The position numbers and the translations under genes are program-made. The notes beneath the pieces were generated by a model. That model was not told the origin of the DNA, ran no database searches, and saw only the letters and a list, made by a program, of their open reading frames with translations. Below are positions 53,359 through 61,484 of a stretch of DNA of 64,000 nucleotides, piece after piece; position 1 is the first letter of the stretch; each line of letters begins with the position of its first letter. This DNA comes from Metabacillus rhizolycopersici (lineage in GTDB: Bacteria > Bacillota > Bacilli > Bacillales > Bacillaceae), in contig NZ_JAIQUM010000004.1 in the NCBI RefSeq assembly GCF_020075705.1, positions 82,449-146,448 on the forward strand, given 5' to 3'.

Positions 53359-55689
53359 ATGGAATATATAGGAAGAAGTGTTTTTCGAAAAGAAGCTTTA
53401 GATAAAGTTACGGGTAAAGCAAATTACACTGCAGACGAGAATAAAATATCAACTCTTCATATAAGTATGGTTACAAGTCCTTATGGCCATGCAAATATTC
53501 TTGAAATCAATTGCTCTAAAGCAAGAAAAATCCTTGGTGTAAGAGCAGTTGTCCTGGGAAGTCACGACCTGCCACTTACTGGTGAAGAAATAAGAGATCG
53601 CCCTCCTATCGCTGTCGATAAAGTACGATATCATGGTGAACCGGTTGCTCTCGTCGTTGCCGATACACCGGTAATCGCCAAAAGGGCAGCTGATTTAGTA
53701 GATGTTAGATACGAGATACTCAAAGTTGTAAATTCTCCAACCGAAGCCTTAAGTGAAAATGCTCCGTTAGTCCATCAGGATGTTATTTCCTATCAAAAAA
53801 TAGGTAATGCGAATCCAATACCAAATTCAAACATTTCAAATATTACCAAAATCCGCAAAGGAAATGTCGAACAAGGGTGGCGAGAAAGTAATGTAGTTGT
53901 TGAAGATTCCTATCGTTTTTCGCCATCCGCACATGCTGCAATGGAAACAAGAACTGCAATTGTTGAGATCAAACCAACTGGTTATGTTCATATCACGTCA
54001 TCTTCGCAAGCACCATTTATGTTGAAAAAGTTACTGAGTACTTTTTTCTCTATAGATGAGGGGAAAATCATCGTTCAAACACCATTGGTCGGAGGTGCCT
54101 ATGGTGGAAAAGCATCTGTACAATGGGAAATCTTAGCATATCTTGCCTCAAAGGCAGTTGGTGGCAAACGAGTCAAAATTGTTTATTCAAGAGAGGAAGA
54201 TTTAATCACCGCACCTTGTCATATAGGTCTTGAAGCGAAAGTGAAAATAGGGTGTACAAAAGAAGGAATGATAAAAGCAACAGAGATCGTTTATTTATTT
54301 GATGGTGGAGCATATTCAGACAAGGCCATTGATGTTAGTCGAGCTGGTGCCGTGGATTGCACAGGTCCATATAATATTGAGAATGTACAGTGCGATTCGT
54401 ATTGTCTTTATACGAATCATCCTTATGCTACTGCGTATAGGGGATTTTCCCATTCTGAAGTTCTTTTTGCCTTCGAAAGGACGATGGATAAGCTTGCTAA
54501 TAAGCTAGGAATGGATCCGATTGAATTAAGAAAAAGAAATGCGATACTACCGGGACATACAACACCTACTCAAGTGAAATTAAATAAAAGTAATGTTGGA
54601 AATTTACCAGCTTGTATTAATAGATTAAAAGAATTAATCAACTGGGATCAAGGGCAAATTCACAGGATAGATGAGCGAATAATTAGGGTGAAAGGTATTT
54701 GTTGTGTTTGGAAGACATCGACAATTGACACAGATGCAACATCTGGTGTAATCCTAACATTTAATCCTGATGGTAGTATCAATCTTATGTCAGGTGTCGT
54801 TGAGATCGGTACAGGGACGAAGACAATACTTGCTCAAATTTTAGCGGAAAGAATGAAGATGAGTATCGATCAAATCCATGTAAAAATGACCGTTGATACC
54901 CAAACAACGCCAGAACACTGGAAAACAGTTGCAAGCCGAGCGACGTTAATGGCGGGAAGGGCAGTATTAGCTGCTGCAGAGGATTGTATTCAGCAAATAA
55001 AAGATATTGCATCACAAGTACTACGATGTACAATCGATGACCTTGAAGTTGCAAATGGGAGAGTTTTTTTGCGAGATGATCCCGATGTAGGCCTTGAAGT
55101 AAAGGATGTTGCCTATGGGTATAAGTATTCTAATGGTAATGCGATTGGCGGACAAATTATTGGCAGAGGAAATTATATTTTAAGAGGAATGACGACGCTA
55201 AATCCCGAAACTGGTGCAGGAAAACCAGGACCAGAGTGGACAGTCGGTGCTCAAGGAGTAGAAATAGATTTTGACGAGCGAGATCTAACTTACAGTATAA
55301 ACAGAGCCATTTCTGTACTTGATATTGGAAAAGTATTGAATTTTAAAGGAGCACTTGGTCAAGTTATGGGTGCGATGAGCATGGGGTTAGCTTTTGCAGG
55401 GAGAGAAACATTTGTTTTTGACGATTTGGCTAGAATTATGAATCCACAACTTCGGACATACAGACCAATTCATTATGGAGAAACTCCTACATACATAATC
55501 GATTTTGTAGAAACCCCACACCTTGAAGCTCCATATGGTGCTAGAGGAATTGGAGAGCAAGGATTGATTGGCATGCCAGCAGCTCTTGGCAATTGTTTGA
55601 CTGTTGCAACAGGGGTTGCACTTAATCAACTTCCGTTAACTCCAGAATTAATCTGGAAAAGTAAGGGGCAAACAAATGATTCCGTATGA
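53359..55689 (+). CDS. Molybdenum hydroxylase large (molybdopterin-binding) subunit
   Basis: A 776-residue subunit of the xanthine-oxidase family that hydroxylates a heterocycle or aldehyde with water. N-terminal hammerhead domain (RKEALDKVTGKANYTADE, VDKVRYHGEPVALVVADT), then the cofactor domains: VGGAYGGKA, RAGAVDCTGPYN, VASRATLMAGRAV and GARGIGEQGLIGMPAALGN, whose Glu is the expected catalytic base. The active-site loop reads AYRGFSHSE (about 358), not the AYRCSFR of form I CO dehydrogenase, so CO is unlikely as substrate. Substrate unknown; purine or N-heterocycle is plausible. Its end overlaps the FAD subunit by 14 bases. Confidence 0.85.
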   Translation: MEYIGRSVFRKEALDKVTGKANYTADENKISTLHISMVTSPYGHANILEINCSKARKILGVRAVVLGSHDLPLTGEEIRDRPPIAVDKVRYHGEPVALVVADTPVIAKRAADLVDVRYEILKVVNSPTEALSENAPLVHQDVISYQKIGNANPIPNSNISNITKIRKGNVEQGWRESNVVVEDSYRFSPSAHAAMETRTAIVEIKPTGYVHITSSSQAPFMLKKLLSTFFSIDEGKIIVQTPLVGGAYGGKASVQWEILAYLASKAVGGKRVKIVYSREEDLITAPCHIGLEAKVKIGCTKEGMIKATEIVYLFDGGAYSDKAIDVSRAGAVDCTGPYNIENVQCDSYCLYTNHPYATAYRGFSHSEVLFAFERTMDKLANKLGMDPIELRKRNAILPGHTTPTQVKLNKSNVGNLPACINRLKELINWDQGQIHRIDERIIRVKGICCVWKTSTIDTDATSGVILTFNPDGSINLMSGVVEIGTGTKTILAQILAERMKMSIDQIHVKMTVDTQTTPEHWKTVASRATLMAGRAVLAAAEDCIQQIKDIASQVLRCTIDDLEVANGRVFLRDDPDVGLEVKDVAYGYKYSNGNAIGGQIIGRGNYILRGMTTLNPETGAGKPGPEWTVGAQGVEIDFDERDLTYSINRAISVLDIGKVLNFKGALGQVMGAMSMGLAFAGRETFVFDDLARIMNPQLRTYRPIHYGETPTYIIDFVETPHLEAPYGARGIGEQGLIGMPAALGNCLTVATGVALNQLPLTPELIWKSKGQTNDSV

Positions 55690-56524
55690 TTTTGAATATT
55701 ATAAACCATCAACCATTCAAGAAGCCTTAAACTTGTTTGTTGAATTGAATAAGAGAGGAAGAAAACCGGTTTATTTTTCAGGAGGAACGGAAATTATCAC
55801 CTTAGGCAGGCTAAACCTTGTAACCGGTGATGCTGTCATCGACCTAAAAGAAATACCGGAATGCAATCGTTATCAAGTAGTTGAAGAACACTTACTAATA
55901 GGATCGACTAATCCATTATCGAAAATCGAAGACACGAATCTTTTTCCACTGCTAAGTAAAACTGTTAGTGAAATTGCTGATCGCACCTCGAGAAACAAGA
56001 TAACTGTTGGGGGAAATATATGTGGACAGATTTTTTATCGCGAAGCTGTTTTACCTTTCTTACTCTGTAATAGCGTTCTCGTTATAGCAGGTATTGAGGG
56101 GATAAAGCAAGTTTCAATTATGGAAATCTTTCTTGAGAAGCTAGTATTAAAAAATGGTGAGTTTCTTGTCCAAATAGTAACAGAACAAAAATATCTTAAT
56201 AGCCCATTCATAAGTATAAAGAGAAGAAGACAATGGAAGACAGGATATCCACTAGTTACGGTAGCAGCAATAAAAGTTAACAATAAGATTAGAATCGCAA
56301 TTAGTGGTTTAACAACTTATCCATTTCGTTCAACAGCATTCGAAGAAACTCTTAATAATCTAAATCTCTCATTTGATGTAAGGATAACGACTGCGATCGA
56401 ACAACTTAAAATTCCTATTCTAAATGATACGGAAGGTTCAAGTGACTATCGATTGTTCGTATTAAAAAATACAATTGAAGATGTACTAACACAATTGGGA
56501 GGTAGGGGAAATGCCAACATTTAA
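55676..56524 (+). CDS. Molybdenum hydroxylase FAD-binding medium subunit
   Basis: A 282-residue subunit that passes electrons from the 2Fe-2S subunit to an acceptor. FAD motifs: YFSGGTEIITLGRLNL (pyrophosphate loop), TSRNKITVGGNICG, followed by a C-terminal CO-deh-flav-C-like domain (KRRRQWKTGYPLVTVAAIKV). It overlaps both neighbours by 14 bases, so stoichiometric translation is likely. Confidence 0.85.
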   Translation: MIPYDFEYYKPSTIQEALNLFVELNKRGRKPVYFSGGTEIITLGRLNLVTGDAVIDLKEIPECNRYQVVEEHLLIGSTNPLSKIEDTNLFPLLSKTVSEIADRTSRNKITVGGNICGQIFYREAVLPFLLCNSVLVIAGIEGIKQVSIMEIFLEKLVLKNGEFLVQIVTEQKYLNSPFISIKRRRQWKTGYPLVTVAAIKVNNKIRIAISGLTTYPFRSTAFEETLNNLNLSFDVRITTAIEQLKIPILNDTEGSSDYRLFVLKNTIEDVLTQLGGRGNANI

Positions 56525-56984
56525 TTCTTTACTAACGACTACAACGCTATTAGTTAATGGAGAAAAAAGGGAAATTACCTTCCGCAATGCAGACATTTTA
56601 CTATATGTATTAAGAAATCAATTAGGTTTAACAGGTGCAAAGCCAGGCTGCTTGAATGGTGATTGTGGTGCATGTACGGTTCAATTAGATGGTGCGGCAC
56701 AAAAGTCATGCTTAGTGCTGGCTGTTGAAACGATTGGAAAGGAAATTTTGACGGTTGAAGGCTTGAATGGGACACCAATACAAGGAGCATTTGTTGAACA
56801 TTTTGCTTTTCAATGTGGGTACTGTACACCTGGATTTATTATGAATTGTCAGTCACTCATCGAAAACCGGCCAAAACCTACAGACGAAGAAATGACCAAA
56901 TGGTTAGAATCTAATATTTGTCGATGTACTGGTTATTTAGAGATTGAAAAGGCAATAAAATCAATTATCACAACTGAAAGCTAA
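56511..56984 (+). CDS. Molybdenum hydroxylase 2Fe-2S small subunit
   Basis: A 157-residue subunit with two [2Fe-2S] clusters. Plant-type cluster: GCLNGDCGACTVQLDGAAQKSC (about 47-68); second cluster: CGYCTPGFIMNC and ICRCTGY (about 102-145). The N-terminus is a little longer than average. GGAGGTAGGGG inside the preceding gene is the ribosome site. It ends the operon. No cofactor-maturation gene (XdhC-, MocA-like) is nearby, so maturation must be encoded elsewhere. Confidence 0.9.
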   Translation: MPTFNSLLTTTTLLVNGEKREITFRNADILLYVLRNQLGLTGAKPGCLNGDCGACTVQLDGAAQKSCLVLAVETIGKEILTVEGLNGTPIQGAFVEHFAFQCGYCTPGFIMNCQSLIENRPKPTDEEMTKWLESNICRCTGYLEIEKAIKSIITTES

Positions 56985-57000
56985 AGAATAAATGAATGGA

Positions 57001-57050
57001 GACTTCCGACAGTGGAATTAAGGAACCCCCTACTGTTGGAAGTCTTGCTT
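57001..57050 (+). terminator. Terminator of the molybdenum-hydroxylase operon
   Basis: GACTTCCGACAGT (57001-57013) pairs with ACTGTTGGAAGTC (57032-57044), one G-T pair, then TTGCTTT. Confidence 0.7.
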
Positions 57051-57158
57051 TATGTATTTATGGTAACGGATGAAATGGGTGTCTGACCTAGAGAATATTT
57101 CTAGGTATTTACATATATTGCAACGAGAAGCAAAGAAAAAAATTAGGAGGGATTATGC

Positions 57159-57458
57159 ATGGAACAAACATTTTATGAGCATGCAAACGATGAGCGAATC
57201 TTTGGAAGACCTTTTGGATTTGGAAGACCCTTTGGTTTCGGAAGACCGTTCGGTTTTGGTAGACCTTTCGGTTTTGGTAGACCTTTCGGCTTCGGAAGAC
57301 CGTTTTTTGGAGGGCCATTTTTCGGAGGACCATTTGTTGGTGGTTTATTAGGAGGCCTAGCTGCTAGCGCATTGTATAGTCCATATGGTTACGGCTATGG
57401 TTATGGTTATGGTTATGGTTATGGTTATCCGTACCCTCCATACGGATATTGGTACTAA
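57159..57458 (+). CDS. FGRPFG-repeat, Gly/Tyr-rich protein, probable spore-surface protein
   Basis: A 99-residue low-complexity protein. After a short head (MEQTFYEHANDERI) come five full six-residue FGRPFG units and a partial one (about 15-48), then GGPFFGGPFVGGLLGGLAASALY, a short hydrophobic stretch, and a (GY)n run with PYPPYGYWY end. TTAGGAGGGAT precedes the ATG. Repetitive Gly/Tyr/Phe proteins of this kind are usual in spore coats and exosporium, and the neighbouring genes look spore-related, but function is unproven. The repeats also keep other frames open by chance. Confidence 0.7.
   Translation: MEQTFYEHANDERIFGRPFGFGRPFGFGRPFGFGRPFGFGRPFGFGRPFFGGPFFGGPFVGGLLGGLAASALYSPYGYGYGYGYGYGYGYPYPPYGYWY
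57201..57305 (+). repeat. 18-base tandem repeat (5.7 copies) inside the FGRPFG gene
   Basis: Units of TTYGGWAGACCNTTYGGN start at 57201, 57219, 57237, 57255, 57273 and 57291. Differences between units are almost all at third codon positions, so the protein repeat is kept. Confidence 0.9.
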
Positions 57459-57554
57459 TTCAATTTGCTTCTATGATATTCAAGGTTTCTTAGTTCAGAT
57501 GGCGAAGCAGTATGAGTTGTTTGTATAGTGAAGAATATAAGTATTGTTCATAAG

Positions 57555-57752
57555 ATGAAAACAAATATAATTACTCAAAATGGAAATAGTAATTTCGGAT
57601 CTTCTTTCCAAAATAGTCATACATCAAATTTGAAAGCAGTTGGCGCAAACTTTTCGTTCGGTGATTAATCTTGTTCATTTCAAGGGCCAAATAAAAATAA
57701 TATTGTGGAAATAGAGGAAGATGACCAAGATGAGCAAGATTTAGAAACGTAA
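57555..57752 (+). pseudogene. Small spore-like ORF interrupted by an in-frame TAA
   Basis: ATG at 57555 opens a 37-codon frame (MKTNIITQNGNSNFGSSFQN at the start) that stops at TAA 57666-57668, then stays open in the same frame for 27 more codons ending in an acidic EIEEDDQDEQDLET tail to TAA 57750. The head resembles GerPA/GerPF-like small proteins in its Asn/Ser/Gly make-up. No clear ribosome site was found, which together with the stop argues for decay. A weak hairpin and T run follow (57761-57789). The 95 bases before it hold nothing recognised. Confidence 0.4.
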
Positions 57753-57847
57753 AAATATCATTCTTCAAAATTAAGAAGCTGCTTTTTTTAACATATAGTA
57801 CTTGATGGGCATATATATATATCATCGAGATGATAGGAGGAGAATGT

Positions 57848-58084
57848 ATGCCCTCAAATATAAATATGTACAGTATTAAAGTCAATAATATGTCAAATAA
57901 CGGTTCGTTAAATATGGGGGACGCACTTCATAATGCACATACAGCTAACTCAAAATCTACAGGAGTAAACTCTTCTTACGTTGATACATGTCCTACATCT
58001 TCTGGTATGGAAGATGTCTATATAGATCCAGATGGAAATGATCAGGGTGATATTGCAAACCCAGCAAATGTAAATCAAAGTTAA
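57848..58084 (+). CDS. GerPA/GerPF-family spore germination protein
   Basis: A 78-residue protein whose start at 57848 is set by ATAGGAGGAG 6 bases before. INMYSIKVNNMSNNGSLNMGDALHNAHTANSK fits the GerPA/GerPF pattern (short beta start, NxGS-x-NxGD, Ser/Thr/Lys-rich middle). GerP proteins sit in the spore coat and help nutrient germinants pass. The C-terminal part (YIDPDGNDQGDIANPANVNQS) is unlike GerPA, so it is a family member outside the canonical six-gene gerP operon. Confidence 0.65.
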   Translation: MPSNINMYSIKVNNMSNNGSLNMGDALHNAHTANSKSTGVNSSYVDTCPTSSGMEDVYIDPDGNDQGDIANPANVNQS

Positions 58085-58125
58085 ATGCAAATTCCGGCTA
58101 AACTGGAAATTATGAGGAGGAAATC

Positions 58126-58266
58126 ATTATCCTTCAGGTGGGAACGATCATAACAAGTGATCTTTGGCCAATCTATTATAATCAAATTCATCATTATTAT
58201 GGTCCTGTGTTCAATTATCCTCCTATTTATATCGGATATGGACAATCCATTTATTATCAACGCTAG
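58126..58266 (+). CDS. Small Tyr/Pro-rich protein with apparent ATT start
   Basis: GGAGG at 58116-58120 is followed after 5 bases by ATT, then an open frame of 46 codons: ILQVGTIITSDLWPIYYNQI, ending YPPIYIGYGQSIYYQR. No ATG, GTG or TTG lies within 15 bases of the ribosome site in this frame (GTG first at 58138). It follows the GerPA-like gene by 41 bases and looks like a co-transcribed spore-coat component. A terminator follows at 58362. ATT or ATC initiation is inferred, not proven. Confidence 0.5.
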   Translation: MILQVGTIITSDLWPIYYNQIHHYYGPVFNYPPIYIGYGQSIYYQR

Positions 58267-58361
58267 AACTTGATGAGTCATTTTTTACGAGGAAGCTATG
58301 AAAAATAAAAGATTTGAATCTGCTTTGTATCAAGTCATCTATCGGTTCGTTATGGAAATAT

Positions 58362-58401
58362 AAATCCCATTCATGTAGATTTTCTAAGAGTGGGATTTTT
58401 T
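58362..58401 (+). terminator. Terminator after the small spore-like genes
   Basis: AAATCCCATTC (58362-58372) with GAGTGGGATTT (58388-58398) and T7. Confidence 0.85.
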
Positions 58402-58485
58402 TCGCATTATTACTGAAATAACGAGCTGACAGATAGCAAAGATGAAATCATCCTATACATGATTCTACTTTCTTAATCAAAACAA

Positions 58486-58515
58486 TTGACAATGATAATT
58501 AATTTCAATTAGTAT
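58486..58515 (+). promoter_or_regulatory. Promoter with Fur-like box before hmoA
   Basis: TTGACA (58486-58491), 18-base spacer, TAGTAT (58510-58515). The spacer carries TGATAATTAATTTCA (58493-58507), 12 of 14 arm positions of the Fur consensus TGATAATNATTATCA, so iron repression is likely. Confidence 0.6.
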
Positions 58516-58561
58516 AGAATATAAGTTAAATATAAATAGAGTATTGATGGGAGATGGGTAC

Positions 58562-58891
58562 ATGTTTATTCAAATGAAAACAATCACTGTAACTGAAGGG
58601 AATTCTGATCAGGTTGTAAATCGTTTTGATGGAGAAGGAATAATTGAAAAACAAGATGGATTTATCGATTTAACCGTAATGGTTAAAAAGGTTCGCCGCG
58701 GAAACGAAGAAGTAGTTGTTATGATTCGCTGGGAATCAGAGGAGTATTGGAAAAAGTGGGAAAAGAGTGAAGCCCATATTGCAGGTCATAAAGCGAACTT
58801 AGGCAAGCCGAAGCCTGAATATATTGTTAATTCAGATGGTGGATTATACGATATAAAGCTAGTCAAACAAGTAGCTGAACAATCTATTTAA
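58562..58891 (+). CDS. hmoA: Heme-degrading monooxygenase, HmoA/IsdG-like
   Basis: A 109-residue ABM-fold protein that breaks down heme to free iron. Start ATG 58562 follows GGGAGATGG; the longer frame from 58544 overlaps it. Family features: MFIQMKTITVTEGNSDQVVN, RFDGEGIIEKQDGFIDLTVMV, VVVMIRWESEEYWKKWEKSEAHIAGH, including the expected Asn, Trp and His of the heme pocket (WESEEYWKKWEKSEAHIAGHK). Length matches B. subtilis HmoA (about 108). A Fur-like box in its promoter agrees with iron acquisition. Confidence 0.85.
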   Translation: MFIQMKTITVTEGNSDQVVNRFDGEGIIEKQDGFIDLTVMVKKVRRGNEEVVVMIRWESEEYWKKWEKSEAHIAGHKANLGKPKPEYIVNSDGGLYDIKLVKQVAEQSI

Positions 58892-58974
58892 CCTTTTGAA
58901 AAAAATTCTACTAAATAATGAATAAAAAAGTTTAGATATTATTGAGTGGATGAAATGAAACGTTGAAGATAAGG

Positions 58975-59012
58975 AAAGGATGAAGATTATGTAAAGTTAT
59001 CGTCCTTTTTCA
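58975..59012 (+). terminator. Terminator after hmoA
   Basis: AAAGGATGA (58975-58983) with TCGTCCTTT (59000-59008), one G-T pair, then T. Confidence 0.7.
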
Positions 59013-59253
59013 TTCATTCTTTTTTATTTCATCATAATTTCAATCGGGTGTATCGAGTTTTTGTGGAAAAAAGATGTTTACACAAAATAATAAAAAGCGA
59101 AAAATATTTATAGCATAAAAAATAATTTAAAATAAATTATTAAAATTCAGGTCTATATGATTACGATACATATAAATACACAAAAGTATTTCAAAAATTG
59201 AAATGACTATTTAAATATTCGAATAAGATAAATGTTTTGAATCATTTATACAT

Positions 59254-59299
59254 AAAAAAGCTGTAGCTTCCTAAACTTGTTGGAAACTACAGCTTTTTT
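59254..59299. terminator. Strong orphan terminator upstream of the ring-hydroxylase remnant
   Basis: AAAAAAGCTGTAGCTTCC (59254-59271) with GGAAACTACAGCTTTTTT (59282-59299), near perfect, A and T tracts on both sides. No gene ends just before it. The AT-rich 240 bases up to hmoA's terminator hold nothing recognised, so it may mark a deletion. Confidence 0.7.
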
Positions 59300-59335
59300 C
59301 GTTATTTTTAGAATGGGACTTATTTTAAAGACAGA

Positions 59336-60181
59336 ATGGTACGGAGTACATTACCCTATTTTTCTGGAATAATTAAGTTTAAGACAACTGTTGCAAGTGC
59401 ACCAATCCCAATACCAGATGATGGATGGGAGTATGAAACAACAGGTGAATGTTCAAAAATTCCTCAGCTACCAGAAGGAAGAGCTATATCTAAAAAAGCA
59501 AAAGCCACAAAATATGCCTGTATTGAACGGTATGGTTTCATTTGGATTAATTTAGAAAATAGTGATGTCGATCTATTTGAATACCCAGAATTTGATAATG
59601 AAAGTTTTCATAGTGTCGTTTGTGGACCACAAGAGGTCATGGCAAAACCACCTAGAATCATTGAGAATTTTTTAGATGTCGGTCATTTATCGATTGTACA
59701 TGAAGGATTTCTTGGTGAACAAGAACATCCAGTCATGGAAGACTATGATATACATGGGGAAGAGAAGGGGATTCGTTCAAGTGAAATAGCTATCTACCAA
59801 CCAGACCCAGACGGTTCAGGTGAAGCTAAATACGCCTACTATACATATGAAATTATTCGTCCGCTTACTGTTCGATTTACAAAAAAAGATCATGAAAAAA
59901 ATCAAGAAATGGTCATCCTGTTTACCATTTTGCCTGTTACAGAGGAAAAATCGATTGCGTTTGGAATGCTTTCATTTAATTATGATAGCGGTCAAACAAA
60001 TCAAGAGATTATCGAGTTCCAAAACATGATTTTTTCTCAAGACAAACCAATCGTAGAAAATCAAAAGCCTGAAGAACTCCCACTAGATCTTCAAGTTGAA
60101 CTTTCACTAAAGAGCGACAAAGTAAGTATCGCTTATCGTCAATACTTGAAAAAACTTGGAGTTACATTAGGAACAGCTTAA
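59336..60181 (+). pseudogene. Aromatic-ring-hydroxylase alpha subunit without its Rieske domain
   Basis: The 281-codon open frame carries the catalytic domain of a Rieske oxygenase: ERYGFIWINL, the iron-site ENFLDVGHLSIVHEGFLG with both His, and QDKPIVENQKPEELP with the Asp ligand. The N-terminal Rieske motifs CxH and CxxH are gone; the place of CPYHGW reads IPDDGW. Upstream bases in another frame (TEWYGVHYPIFLE, then stop) look like the family's N-terminus, so deletion and frameshift are likely. No ribosome site precedes the ATG. Without the Rieske cluster the enzyme could not receive electrons normally. Best read as a decaying gene. Confidence 0.65.
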
Positions 60182-60543
60182 ATTGTTCGATAATATTTAG
60201 AAATTAGGATTAGAAAGAGAGGTGAGGCCTTTCTTTTTAATCGTAAAAATATAAGGCCTATCTGTTTTAAACTTCCCTTCACTTTAACATAATCACAATC
60301 AATTCAATCGTTTTAAAACCCATTTGAAAAAATACCCTCCATAACCCAAAATCTATCACCAATGTTAAATAATCTAATACAAACATTTAAGCCTACATTA
60401 ATGTAAATCTCGAATGTCATCTTTTAGCGATAAGAACCCCCCGTACTGACAGAAATTTTCGCAAATTCCAATCACTAAAATAAAGGTCATGACCCAAGCT
60501 TGGAAACAATATGTTAATGAAGAAGACCTAACGGGGGGGAGAA
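60182..60543 (+). other. Intergenic region before cwlJ with one hairpin
   Basis: AAAGAGAGG (60214-60222) pairs with CCTTTCTTT (60228-60236), one mismatch, then T; a likely terminator for the preceding remnant. The remaining 300 bases hold no supported gene; the cwlJ (sigma-E type expected) promoter was not identified with confidence. Confidence 0.5.
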
Positions 60544-60972
60544 ATGATGGTTGTAAAGGCTACGGAGGCGGATATTGATCTTTTAGCAAGATTGCTAAGG
60601 GCAGAAGCTGAAGGTGAGGGTGTCCAGGGGATGATGATGGTTGGGAATGTAGGAATAAACCGAATAAGAGGAAATTGTTCTGATTTTAAAGGACTTCGTA
60701 CAATTCCTAATATGGTTTTTCAGCCCCATGCATTTGAAGCCACGACAAAGGGGTATTTTTATCAAAGGGCAAGAGACAGCGAAAAAAAATTAGCACGACG
60801 AGTTATAAAAGGTGAAAGGTTATGGCCTTCTCGCTTTAGTTTATGGTATTTTAGACCACGGGGGGACTGTCCCGCGCAATGGTATGATCAGCCTTTAGTA
60901 GGTCGTTACAAACTTCACTGTTTTTATGAACCGACAGGAGAAGAATGTGAAAATATTTATAATACGTTTTAG
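60544..60972 (+). CDS. cwlJ: Spore cortex-lytic enzyme CwlJ
   Basis: A 142-residue SleB/CwlJ-type hydrolase, the same length as B. subtilis CwlJ. It degrades cortex peptidoglycan in germination, triggered by Ca-dipicolinate. Motifs: DIDLLARLLRAEAEGEGVQGMMMVGNVGINR with the catalytic Glu, RTIPNMVFQPHAFE, and SLWYFRPRGDCPAQWYDQPLVGRYKLHCFYEP at the end. There is no signal peptide, as expected since it is made in the mother cell and placed in the coat. In B. subtilis gerQ follows cwlJ; here it does not. AACGGGGGGGAG precedes the ATG. Confidence 0.92.
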   Translation: MMVVKATEADIDLLARLLRAEAEGEGVQGMMMVGNVGINRIRGNCSDFKGLRTIPNMVFQPHAFEATTKGYFYQRARDSEKKLARRVIKGERLWPSRFSLWYFRPRGDCPAQWYDQPLVGRYKLHCFYEPTGEECENIYNTF

Positions 60973-61016
60973 TGTAAGTGAAGTAATGAGACAGTTGACA
61001 ATTGTAACGGAATAAC

Positions 61017-61047
61017 AAAAACCTGTATAATTTATACAGGTTTTTTG
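61017..61047 (+). terminator. Terminator after cwlJ
   Basis: AAAAACCTGTATA with TATACAGGTTTTTT, 13-bp stem and T run. Confidence 0.9.
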
Positions 61048-61059
61048 ATTGAGATAGAA

Positions 61060-61104
61060 TAATACGAACGAAAAATGTTTGTATAGACAAAAATGTTCGG
61101 TATA
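61060..61104. promoter_or_regulatory. Possible PurBox-like pair between cwlJ and serA
   Basis: On the minus strand TATACCGAACATT (61092-61104) matches the PurR consensus AWWWCCGAACWWT at 12 of 13 positions. A weaker facing copy (TAATACGAACGAA) is at 61060-61072, 19 bases away, slightly more than usual. A third GTTCG unit lies near 61161. It is about 200 bases before the riboswitch leader. The remainder to 61345 holds nothing else recognised. Confidence 0.3.
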
Positions 61105-61344
61105 TATGAAATCTATGATAACTAATCGTGTAAGCGATGTATCTAATAGTTTAGGCGAAAATGTTCGTTTCCTTTCTCTTGATATGTCGTATATTTTCAT
61201 TTATAATTCAAGAATATTAATAAGTAAATTTTTTGATTATGAATAAAAAGCGAATGATAGTATATTCACAGCTATGAGATCATCATATAATTTTACAGAT
61301 AACCAAATAATTAGTATGCGTTGATTGTTATAGATAACACTATA

Positions 61345-61425
61345 ACAGGAGCAACTTCTGGAGAGAGTGCAAATAATTGCAGCGCCGAAGGGTTTACAAT
61401 CTCAGGCAAAAGGACAGAAGAGTAA
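61345..61425 (+). promoter_or_regulatory. Single-aptamer glycine riboswitch upstream of serA
   Basis: One aptamer with CTTCTGGAGAGAG, GCAGCGCCGAAGGG and TCTCAGGCAAAAGGACAG, the same invariant parts as the tandem elements. No second aptamer is visible on either side. A hairpin with T run follows 33 bases downstream (61458-61484), so it can control termination. Confidence 0.85.
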
Positions 61426-61457
61426 CGAATTCTTATTTGTTATTCTGACACCTAATG

Positions 61458-61484
61458 AGATTGGAGAAATTCAATCTTTTTTTT
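61458..61484 (+). terminator. Attenuator candidate between riboswitch and serA
   Basis: AGATTG (61458-61463) with CAATCT (61472-61477) and a T7 tract; about 180 bases before the serA start. Confidence 0.65.

Noticed and set aside
53359..56984. Aerobic carbon monoxide dehydrogenase
   Set aside because: The large subunit has AYRGFSHSE, not the AYRCSFR loop of form I enzymes.
57070..57351. Overlapping plus- and minus-strand frames across the FGRPFG gene
   Set aside because: They are open only because of the 18-base repeats; no ribosome sites.
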